Part shown: positions 1 through 7,337 of the stretch, in pieces
Position numbering within the stretch: position 1 is the first letter of the stretch
Layout: each line of letters begins with the position of its first letter
NCBI GenBank assembly: GCA_964385045.1
Contig: CAYLNM010000189.1
Span: 1-7,403 of the forward strand
DNA from: CAYLNM01 sp964385045
Lineage (GTDB): Bacteria > Planctomycetota > Phycisphaerae > Phycisphaerales > SM1A02
DNA: 7,403 nucleotides
Direction: 5' to 3'
Notes under the pieces: generated by a model
Told to the model about the DNA's origin: nothing
Databases searched by the model: none
The model's input: only the letters and a program-made list of their open reading frames with translations
Program-made: the position numbers and the translations under genes

Positions 1-33
1 CGCGGGCCCCGGCCGCCCGCGACGCTCCGCCCC

Positions 34-75
34 CCGCCGGGCGGGTCACCCCCGCCCCGCCGCGCCGCCGGGCGG
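34..75. repeat. Two copies of an 11-base hairpin-forming sequence in the leader
   Basis: The sequence CCGCCGGGCGG occurs identically at 34-44 and 65-75. Each copy is the core of a small hairpin with a 5-bp all-GC stem and a CGG loop (33-45 and 64-76). The second is followed at once by another GGCC/GGCC stem (74-84). No U-run follows, so these are not classical intrinsic terminators. They may be transcript-end structures of a gene left of the window, or simply what very GC-rich non-coding DNA produces. The rest of 1-152 shows no supportable gene. Confidence 0.35.
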
Positions 76-163
76 CCTGAGGCCCGCGGCCGGGCGCCGG
101 CGACGGCCGATCCTGCCGACGTCGACCGGACGCGATCGCAACCGGCTCCGGCGTGGGGCCGGA

Positions 164-169
164 TATCCT
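164..169 (+). promoter_or_regulatory. Putative -10 hexamer TATCCT just upstream of the first gene
   Basis: TATCCT fits the relaxed TANNNT -10 pattern and ends seven bases before the ATG at 177. Transcription would then start at or next to the A of the start codon, giving a leaderless mRNA. No Shine-Dalgarno sequence is visible at normal spacing before 177, which agrees with that reading. I see no convincing -35 element. This is pattern-based inference. Confidence 0.4.
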
Positions 170-176
170 CATCGCC

Positions 177-1793
177 ATGCCGCTCTTCTCCCCGCCTCGC
201 TGTCCGCTCCGCGCCGCCCGCCGCCGTCGCCGCCTCGCCGGCGCGGCGACGCTCCTCGCCGGCGTCGCGCTGGTCGCGGTCGCCGGCGCCCGCGTCCCCG
301 CTCCGTCCCTCGCGTCGCCTTCGGCCGCGGACGATCCGGCGCCGATCGCCGACGAGGACGTCGCCCCGGTGCCCGAGCTGGTTCCCGGCGCCCGCGTCAT
401 CGTGCGGGAGATCGGCCGACGCCGTCATGCCGGCACGCTCGAGGTCCTCAGCGACGACGTGGTCGTGATCCGTGATCCCGAGGGGGAGGTCCGCAGCTTC
501 CCGCAGTCGCGGGTGGTCGCCGTGACCGCCCTGCTCCCGCCCGACAGCGGCCGCGAGATGGCGGTCGTCCTCGTCGACGGCGTGGTCCGGACCGGCTTCG
601 TGCTGCGGGACGACTGGGACCGCGTGGTACTCTCGATCGAGGGCGTGCGGGTCCCGATCCCCCGAAACGAGATCGCCCGCACCCGGATCCTCCCGACCTT
701 CTCCGAGGAGCTCGCCCACCGGCGCGCCCTGCTCGACGAGAGCGACCCCGAGGACTGGACCGGCCTCGTCGCCTGGATCGCCCGGCAGGAGCGGTGGGCG
801 CTCGCCGAGGCCGAGGCCACGCGACTCCTGAAGCGGCACCCGCGGGCACGGGAGGCCGATCGGCTCCGACGGGTCGCGGCCGGGCAGCTGGCCCTCGCTG
901 CCGCCCGCGAGCGCGGGGTCGACCCCACGGGAGCGGACGCGGACGGCCGCGGCGGCCGCGGCGCCGACGAGGACGGCTCCGGGCGTCGCGGCGCCGCCCG
1001 GGACGAGCCGCGGGGCGACGCCTTCGAACGGCGGGTCCTCACCCCCGAGGAGGTCAATCTCCTGCGGGTCTACGAGATCGACTTCCGCGACCCGCCTCGG
1101 GTGGCGGTGCCGCGGGAGGTGGTGCGCACCGTCGTGGAGCAGTACGGCGACTCGCCGCTGCTGCCCGCCGACGACCGTGACCGGGTGCGGCTCCACCAGG
1201 CCGAGCCGATCGACCTCGTTCGGCTCATCTTCGAGCTCCGCGCCCGCGAGCTGTACGGCGGCATTCGCGTGATCTCCGAGCCGAGGTCGCTTCGCGAGTT
1301 CCGCCGCGGCGTCCACGACGCCTGGCTCGTCAACGTGTGCGGAGCCTGTCACGCCGAGCCGAACGTCGGCGGCTTCCGGCTGCACGCCGGGGAGCGGATG
1401 ACGATCGAGGCGGCGATGACGAACCTGCTGGTCGTCGACCGCCACCGATCGGAGGACGACGCGTCGCTGATCGACTGGGACCACCCGGAGCGGTCGCGCC
1501 TGCTGCAGTACGCCTTGCCGCGGTTCCGCGCCCGCACCCCGCACCCCCCGGTGGAAGGCTTCCGGCCGGCGTTCGGCGACCTCGACGATCGGCGGGCCCG
1601 CCGGGCGATCCAGTGGATCGAGTCGATGTACCGGCCCCGCCCCGAGTACCCGATCGAGTTCGACCCCGTCGCCCTCGTCGCCGAGGCCGACGCGGCCGCG
1701 CAGGCCGCGGCCCGGGACGCCGCCGAGCCCGACGGCGGGGAGCGGGACACGGCCGGCCGCGCGCCGTCCGACCCCGACCGTCGATCGAACTGA
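177..1793 (+). CDS. Exported protein with tandem beta repeats and a single CxxCH (c-type haem) motif, function unknown
   Basis: The product has 538 residues from ATG 177. An in-frame GTG at 153 would add eight residues before the signal peptide and has no better support. Residues 8-19 are Arg-rich and lead into a hydrophobic segment (about 20-37), with Ala-rich sites after it: a signal peptide or N-terminal anchor. Residues about 70-172 form two successive beta-rich units, each ending in Pro-x-(S/N)-(R/E) followed by hydrophobics, like small SH3 or Sm-like barrels. Residues about 187-240 look helical and TPR-like. Residues 250-282 are a Gly/Arg/Asp-rich linker. The C-terminal domain (about 290-495) holds Cys388-Gly-Ala-Cys391-His392, the classic covalent haem c motif; these are the only cysteines outside the signal region. 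The tail after 500 is Ala/Asp-rich and probably disordered. Haem attachment would place it in the periplasm. The C-terminal part resembles uncharacterised planctomycete proteins from memory. No electron-transfer partner is encoded nearby. The gene itself is secure; its function is open. Confidence 0.85.
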   Translation: MPLFSPPRCPLRAARRRRRLAGAATLLAGVALVAVAGARVPAPSLASPSAADDPAPIADEDVAPVPELVPGARVIVREIGRRRHAGTLEVLSDDVVVIRDPEGEVRSFPQSRVVAVTALLPPDSGREMAVVLVDGVVRTGFVLRDDWDRVVLSIEGVRVPIPRNEIARTRILPTFSEELAHRRALLDESDPEDWTGLVAWIARQERWALAEAEATRLLKRHPRAREADRLRRVAAGQLALAAARERGVDPTGADADGRGGRGADEDGSGRRGAARDEPRGDAFERRVLTPEEVNLLRVYEIDFRDPPRVAVPREVVRTVVEQYGDSPLLPADDRDRVRLHQAEPIDLVRLIFELRARELYGGIRVISEPRSLREFRRGVHDAWLVNVCGACHAEPNVGGFRLHAGERMTIEAAMTNLLVVDRHRSEDDASLIDWDHPERSRLLQYALPRFRARTPHPPVEGFRPAFGDLDDRRARRAIQWIESMYRPRPEYPIEFDPVALVAEADAAAQAAARDAAEPDGGERDTAGRAPSDPDRRSN

Positions 1794-1851
1794 ACCGTTC
1801 GGCCCCCGCCTGCGAAGGGTTCGGCGAGCCGCCCGGCCCGCCGCGGGCATG

Positions 1852-1860
1852 TGATACACT
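1852..1860 (+). promoter_or_regulatory. Possible extended -10 promoter element upstream of the lipoprotein gene
   Basis: TGATACACT reads as TGn followed by TACACT, an extended -10 element in a locally less GC-rich patch of the 173-base gap between the first two genes. No clear -35 hexamer lies 16-18 bases upstream. It would give a 5' untranslated region of about 100 bases before the GTG at 1967. If real, the lipoprotein gene can be expressed separately from the gene before it. Confidence 0.3.
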
Positions 1861-1954
1861 CGCCGCCTCGCCGGCGGACGGGCCGTGTTCGGGCCCGGAC
1901 CACCCGCCGGTCGGACGCCCGCCCCCCCGCCCCGCGCCCCCGCGGCCGATCCCC

Positions 1955-1958
1955 GGAG
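1955..1958 (+). promoter_or_regulatory. Ribosome binding site GGAG that fixes the lipoprotein start
   Basis: GGAG lies eight bases before the GTG at 1967. The frame stays open far upstream, back into the preceding gene, so this site together with the signal peptide that follows decides the start codon. Confidence 0.6.
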
Positions 1959-1966
1959 CCCGATCC

Positions 1967-3220
1967 GTGAGACCCGCATCCGCGACCCGTCCCCTCGCCG
2001 CCACCCTGCTCTGCGGCGGTCTCCTGCTCGCCGGCGGCTGCGTCGACGAGGCCGGTCAGGCCCGCGCCGAGGCGGACGAGGAGCTCCGGACCCTCGCCCA
2101 CGAGCTGCAGCTCGCGTCCGTGGCCGCGGTCCCGCGGAGCGACGCCACCGCACGGCTCGCCGGGATCGCCCGCCGGGCCGACGGCGTTCAGGGCACCCGG
2201 GCCCAGCAGCAGGCCGGGGACCGACTCGCCACCGCCGCCCGCCTTCAGCTCGCCGAGATCGAGCTCGCCCGCGGCATCGACGCGTCCACCGCCGCCGCCC
2301 GCGTGCGGTCGGCGGCCCTCGCCCAGGTCCGCTCGGCCCGACGCATCGAGACGCTCTCGACCGAGCTCGCGGCGTCCGACACCGACGATGCCGCCGCGGC
2401 GATCGCGACCACGGTCGAGGCCTTCGAGATCGCGGTCGGCGGCGCCGCCGAGGCGGTGGCCGAGCTCGACGACCCGATCGCCGAGCTGCGATCGCTCAAC
2501 GACGCCGACCTGCAGCGGGCCACGCGGCTCAACCGCGAGGCCAACGACCTGCGGGCCGAGGCCCGCGCGGTCGGCTACGCGTCCGGGCTCCCGAGCTACC
2601 GCCAGGCGATCGAGCTCGAGCGGGAGGCGAACGCCTTCGAGTTCCAGGTCGCCGCACGACAGAACGAGCTCACGAACCAGCTCGAGCCGCAGAGCCGCCT
2701 GCTCCGCACCGAGGTCGAGAGCGGCCGCGGGGCGATCGAGCGACTGCGCGGCTCTCTCTCGGCCCTCGAGGACCGGGAGCGGCAGCTCGAGACCGCCGGC
2801 CGGGCGATGCAGGAGGCGGTGAACGTCCTCGTGGGCGACATCGGGCGTCTGCTCGAGGCGTCGGCCCCGGCGGCGACCGTCCAGCCCGCGCTCACCGAGG
2901 CGCTCGAGCACGCCCGGGCCGCCGCCCGGGGCGGCTCGAACGATCGGATCCGGGCGCGACTGCTCGAGGGACGCATCCTCGCCGCCCACGCCCACGCCCT
3001 GCGGGCCCACGCCGAGGCGATCCGCGCCGCCGGCGGCCTGCAGAGCCTCGGGAATCTCGCGGGCGAGGCCTCCAGCCTCGACGCGCAGGCGGACGAGGTG
3101 TCGAGCGAGGCCGACGCGGCGCTCGCGGAGGTCGCCTCCGCCGCCGGCACCGACCCGGCCCTCGAGCCGCTCGCCCGCACCGCCGAGGCGGTCCGGAGCA
3201 CGCTCTCGACCGGCGGCTGA
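1967..3220 (+). CDS. Helical (coiled-coil) lipoprotein of unknown function
   Basis: The product has 417 residues from GTG 1967, chosen because GGAG sits eight bases upstream and a lipoprotein signal follows directly. Arg2 and Arg8 precede a hydrophobic core (10-21), and the lipobox ends in Ala-Gly-Gly-Cys25. Signal peptidase II should cut before Cys25, which would be lipidated. Residue +2 is Val, not Asp, which under the E. coli rule favours the outer membrane. The rest is almost entirely Ala, Glu, Arg, Leu, Gln and Asp with very few Pro or Gly, predicting long helices. Heptad-like stretches lie at about 28-130, 175-200, 210-300 and 310-390. The most distinctive segment is about 200-245, with Gly-Tyr, Pro-Ser-Tyr and aromatic Phe residues. 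I see no catalytic motif. A structural or scaffolding role in the cell envelope is a guess from shape only. It follows the CxxCH protein gene in the same direction and converges with queG. Confidence 0.85.
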   Translation: MRPASATRPLAATLLCGGLLLAGGCVDEAGQARAEADEELRTLAHELQLASVAAVPRSDATARLAGIARRADGVQGTRAQQQAGDRLATAARLQLAEIELARGIDASTAAARVRSAALAQVRSARRIETLSTELAASDTDDAAAAIATTVEAFEIAVGGAAEAVAELDDPIAELRSLNDADLQRATRLNREANDLRAEARAVGYASGLPSYRQAIELEREANAFEFQVAARQNELTNQLEPQSRLLRTEVESGRGAIERLRGSLSALEDRERQLETAGRAMQEAVNVLVGDIGRLLEASAPAATVQPALTEALEHARAAARGGSNDRIRARLLEGRILAAHAHALRAHAEAIRAAGGLQSLGNLAGEASSLDAQADEVSSEADAALAEVASAAGTDPALEPLARTAEAVRSTLSTGG

Positions 3221-3266
3221 CCTCGTCCCGTCGGGGCCCCACCGCGCCCGCGGGCCGGGTGCCGAT

Positions 3267-3288
3267 CGCCGGCCGGTCCCCGCCGGCG
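3267..3288. terminator. GC-rich hairpin between convergent genes, possible bidirectional terminator
   Basis: The 81-base gap between the lipoprotein stop and the queG stop contains a perfect 6-bp stem, CGCCGG at 3267-3272 with CCGGCG at 3283-3288, around a 10-base loop. An alternative 5-bp stem, GCCGG/CCGGC (3272-3276 with 3283-3287), uses part of the same sequence. The perfect palindrome GCCCGCGGGC sits just upstream at 3246-3255. There is no U-tract on either strand, so intrinsic termination is uncertain. Confidence 0.35.
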
Positions 3289-3301
3289 TGCCCCCCGGGC
3301 G

Positions 3302-4458
<1,157 letters not shown>

Positions 4459-4462
<4 letters not shown>

Positions 4463-6822
4463 AGCTCGGTCGGGTCGACGACCTCGAGCGGGGCGTACTC
4501 GAGGATCAGCGTCTTGGTGCCGGCGTCCTGGAAGAGCACCTGCGCGCTGCCGCCCGCCGGCCGCCGCCGCACCGTCTCCACGCGGCCGAGCCCGAACGTG
4601 GGGTGCCGCACGAGGGCCCCCGGCCGGATCTCGCCGCTGGTGTCGACCTGCGCGGCCTCCCACCCGGGGAAGTCGTCGGCGGCCCCGCCCCCGCCGCCGA
4701 GGAACGGATCGTCGGCCTCGAGGAAGCCGGTCGCGGGCGGCGACGCGCGGGCCACGTGCTCATCGGGCAGCTCGCGGAGGAAGCGGCTCGCGATCGTGCG
4801 CTCGCGGAAGCCGCGCTGGGTGCGGCTGCGGGCCGCCGTCACGAGCAGGTGCCGCCGGGCGCGGGTGAGTCCCACGAACAGCAGCCGGCGCTCCTCCTCG
4901 AGGCCGTCGTCGTCGGGGGCCTCGATCGACCGGGCGTGCGGGAGCAGTCCCTCCTCGAGGCCGACCACCGCGACCACGTCGAACTCGAGGCCCTTGGCCG
5001 CGTGCAGCGTCATCAGGGTCACCGCCCCGCGCTCCGGGTCGATGGCGTCGGCGTCGCTCACGAGGGCGACCTGCTCGAGGAACGCGGCGAGGAGCTCGCG
5101 CAGGGGAGTCCGCCCGTCGGCCGCGTCGCCGGGGGCGTTGGAGGCGCCGTCGGCCGCGGCGGCCGCCCCGTCGGCGCCGGCGTCCCCCGCCGCGTCCGGC
5201 ACCGGCCCCGGGTCCTCGACCGCGGGGGGCAGGAACTCGCTCGCCGCGCTCACCAGCTCGCCGAGGTTCTCGAGCCGCTCGTAGTCCTCCTCGGTGGCCG
5301 AGGACCGCAGCGACTCCTCGAGTCCGGACTCGCGCACCACCCGCTCGAAGAGGTCGGCGAGCTCGTGCCCCCCCGGCTCCACCGGCTGCGCCGCCGCCTC
5401 CCGCCATCCCGCGAGCGTCGTCGCGAACGCCGAGACCGCCTTCACCGCGCGGGCGCCGAGCCCGGGCACCTCCGCCGCCCGGTCCATCGCGGTGGCGAGG
5501 GAGCCGCCGATCGATCCCGCGAAGGCGTCGAGCCGGTCGAGCGTCGTGCGGCCGATCCCGCGGGCCGGCGTGTTCACGATGCGGCGCAGGGCGACGTCGT
5601 CGCCGGGGTTGGCCACCACCCGCAGGTAGGCCAGCGCGTCGCGGATCTCGCGGCGGTCGTAGAACGCGGTGCCGCGGGCGATCACGTACGGCACGCGGGC
5701 GTGCCGCAGCGCGTCCTCGAGCACGCGGCTGAGCGCATTGGTGCGGTACAGCACCGCCATCGAGCGCCACGCGACCTCGTCCTGCTCGTGCCGCTCGCGC
5801 AGGAACGCCAGCACCCGCTCGGCCTCGGCGTGCTCGTCGAGCACCTCCTCGACCCGCGGCCGCTCGCCGTCGCCGAGCTCGGTGAACAGCGGCCGATCCT
5901 TGCGGGCGCGGTTGTTGCGGACGAGGACGTCGGCGGCGGCGACGATGTGGCCGGTGGAGCGGAAGTTCTGCCCCAGCGGCACCACGCGGGCCTCGGCGTA
6001 GGTCGCCTCGAACTCGAGGATGTTGCGGATGTCGGCTCCCCGCCACGCGTAGATCGACTGGTCGGGATCGCCGACGACCATGACGTTGCGATGGGCGGCC
6101 GCGAGCGCGGTGGCGATCGCGAGCTGGCTCTGGTTGGTGTCCTGGTACTCGTCGACGAGCAGGTAGCGGTACCGCGCCTGCAGCTCCGCCCGAACCACCT
6201 CGTCGCGGCGAAGCATCAGGGCCACGCGGAGCAGCAGGTCGTCGAAGTCGAGCGCGCCCGACGCCCGCATGATCCGCTCGTACGCCGCGTACGCCTTGGC
6301 TACCGAACGCGAGTGGAAGTCGGTCGCGGTGGCGGCGAAGGCCTCGGCGTCCTGCAGCCGGTTCTTGGCCCCGCTGATCCACGAGCCCACCGCGGCGGGC
6401 GTGAAGTTCCGCTCGGCGAGCCCCGCCTCGGCGATCGCCCGCTTGATCGCGGCCCGCTGGTCGCTGGTGTCGTAGATCGAGTACCGCGGGTCGACGCCGG
6501 CCGCGTCCGCGTACCGGCGGAGCAGCCGGGCGCAGAAGCCGTGGAAGGTGGCGACGGTCAGGCCGCGGGGGGCGAGGTCGGCTTCCACGATCCGCTCGAC
6601 CCGCTCGCGCATCTCGCCCGCGGCCTTGTTGGTGAAGGTCAGGGCGAGGATCTGCCAGGGCGGGATGCCCTGGGCGAGCAGCCAGGCGATCCGTCGCGTG
6701 ACCACGGTCGTCTTGCCGGATCCGGGCCCGGCGAGGACGAGCAGCGGCCCGTCCACGTGCCGGACCGCCTCCGACTGCGGCTCCGTGAGGCCCTCGAGCA
6801 TCCGTGCGGGGTCGGCGAGCAT
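4459..6822 (-). CDS. pcrA: ATP-dependent 3'-5' DNA helicase, PcrA/UvrD type
   Basis: This superfamily 1A helicase moves 3' to 5' on single-stranded DNA and acts in excision repair, replication restart and removal of stalled RNA polymerase or RecA. The product has 787 residues. All family motifs are present: Q motif near Gln16, Walker A Gly-Pro-Gly-Ser-Gly-Lys37-Thr-Thr, motif Ia Thr-Phe-Thr-Asn-Lys (62-66), Thr-Phe-His-Gly-Phe (92-96), Walker B Asp224-Glu225-Tyr-Gln-Asp-Thr, motif III Gly-Asp-Pro-Asp-Gln-Ser-Ile-Tyr-Ala-Trp-Arg (251-261), motif IV Gln-Asn-Phe-Arg-Ser (285-289), motif V with Leu-His-Ala-Ala-Lys-Gly-Leu-Glu-Phe (606-614) and motif VI Phe-Val-Gly-Leu-Thr-Arg-Ala-Arg (649-656). 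A C-terminal Tudor-like domain (about 733-784) matches the PcrA part that contacts RNA polymerase. An Ala/Asp/Gly-rich insert (about 531-572) lies in the 2B region. ATG 6822 gives the usual short N-terminus; Met8 (6801) is the alternative. No Shine-Dalgarno is visible. queG follows with a four-base overlap. Confidence 0.97.
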
Positions 6823-6828
6823 CGGGGC

Positions 6829-6834
6829 ATGCTA
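6829..6834 (-). promoter_or_regulatory. Putative -10 hexamer TAGCAT just upstream of pcrA
   Basis: On the minus strand TAGCAT, a TANNNT match, ends six bases before the pcrA ATG at 6822. No Shine-Dalgarno lies between them. The arrangement mirrors that before the first gene and suggests a leaderless pcrA-queG mRNA. No -35 element is evident, so this rests on position and pattern alone. Confidence 0.4.
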
Positions 6835-6927
6835 TCGGACGTCCCGGCGGCGTCGGGAGGAGCGGCGAGACGGCCGGCGACCGCCCGGGCCGCCCCCGCC
6901 TCGACCTCGGCACCGAGGTTCGCCAGC

Positions 6928-6936
6928 TTGTCCACA
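6928..6936 (+). promoter_or_regulatory. DnaA-box-like 9-mer TTGTCCACA
   Basis: TTGTCCACA differs from the E. coli consensus TTATNCACA at one base and is the form preferred in high-GC Streptomyces. A poorer match on the opposite strand, TCCTCCACA, lies at 7105-7113. Two scattered sites do not make an origin, and the first could be chance. A role in DnaA titration or in control of pcrA, whose start is about 105 bases away, is conceivable. Confidence 0.3.
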
Positions 6937-7040
6937 GTCGCGCGCGTCCGACCCGCCCGCCCGGGCTTCACCGACGCAACCACCGCCCGGGACGGGGCTT
7001 GCGAACGGCCGGCCCCCGCCCCGTGGAAACGTGGCCCGAT

Positions 7041-7054
7041 CCGTCGACCGACGG
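7041..7054. promoter_or_regulatory. 14-base dyad, possible operator
   Basis: CCGTCG and CGACGG form a perfect 6-bp inverted repeat around the two bases AC. It ends one base before the TTGATG element at 7056, a position typical for a regulator site at the -35 region. No regulator is identifiable in the window. Confidence 0.35.
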
Positions 7055-7055
7055 C

Positions 7056-7083
7056 TTGATGACCACCAGATCTTGGGTATGCT
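7056..7083 (+). promoter_or_regulatory. Putative sigma-70-like promoter reading rightward
   Basis: TTGATG (7056-7061; the first four bases match TTGACA) is followed after 16 bases by TATGCT (7078-7083; four of six match TATAAT). The stretch is less GC-rich than its surroundings. Transcription would start near 7090, at the left arm of the hairpin at 7089-7123. The product would be a leader or small RNA, or the mRNA of a gene beyond the right edge. Confidence 0.4.
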
Positions 7084-7088
7084 CATCG

Positions 7089-7123
7089 AGCCGCCCCAAA
7101 TTGCTGTGGAGGACGGGGCGGCT
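7089..7123. other. Strong hairpin: 9-bp perfect inverted repeat with a 17-base loop
   Basis: AGCCGCCCC at 7089-7097 pairs perfectly with GGGGCGGCT at 7115-7123; two more pairs follow outside one mismatch. The loop is A/T-richer than the window and contains the reverse-strand TCCTCCACA match. No U-tract follows, so a simple terminator is unlikely. A second, weaker stem (GCGGG 7139-7143 with CCCGC 7157-7161) lies just downstream. It could be an RNA leader structure or a protein-binding inverted repeat. Confidence 0.45.
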
Positions 7124-7322
7124 GGACCGATCTGACTCGCGGGAGCCGGGCTCGGGCCCGCAGGCGGATCGACCAGTCGATTCGGCGTCCGCGGACCCGC
7201 CGGGCCTCATGCTCCCCATACTCGGCACGCCTCGTCGGCGGAGACGTCACGACGGCTGCCGAGGGCTATCGTTCGGCGTCTGGGCGGGTTGCCCGGGCGA
7301 GTGCCGGTGGCGGACGGCGAAC

Positions 7323-7330
7323 GGAGGTGA
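7323..7330 (+). promoter_or_regulatory. Orphan Shine-Dalgarno-like site GGAGGTGA
   Basis: GGAGGTGA is a full anti-Shine-Dalgarno complement, but no start codon lies 5-10 bases downstream. The first open downstream GTG (7352) is 21 bases away and reads into the repeat to the window end. A chance match in G-rich DNA is as likely as a real start region of a gene beyond the window. Confidence 0.2.
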
Positions 7331-7337
7331 CCGGACG

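Noticed and set aside
1337..1966. Upstream extension of the lipoprotein gene into the preceding gene
   Set aside because: The extension is Arg/Pro-rich shadow sequence. The GGAG site and the lipobox directly after GTG 1967 fix the start.
1349..3010. Minus-strand open frame of 553 codons opposite the first two genes
   Set aside because: The translation is low-complexity and spans the gap between two well-supported genes. It is a shadow of their codon bias.
4463..4663. Upstream extension of queG by 67 codons
   Set aside because: It lies inside the C-terminal Tudor-like domain of PcrA in another frame and does not resemble QueG. The GTGA overlap start gives the normal family N-terminus.
6799..6801. 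Met8 codon as the alternative pcrA start
   Set aside because: It has no ribosome site either, and starting there would shorten the N-terminus before the Q motif relative to typical PcrA/UvrD proteins.
4603..7059. Plus-strand open frame of 818 codons opposite pcrA and queG
   Set aside because: It is antisense to a helicase with every motif intact, and its translation is rich in Gly, Arg, Val and His with no domain. Long antisense frames are expected at this GC content.
7181..7280. Direct repeat TTCGGCGTC at 7181 and 7272
   Set aside because: Two nine-base matches about 90 bases apart in biased sequence are likely chance, with no flanking similarity or gene between them.
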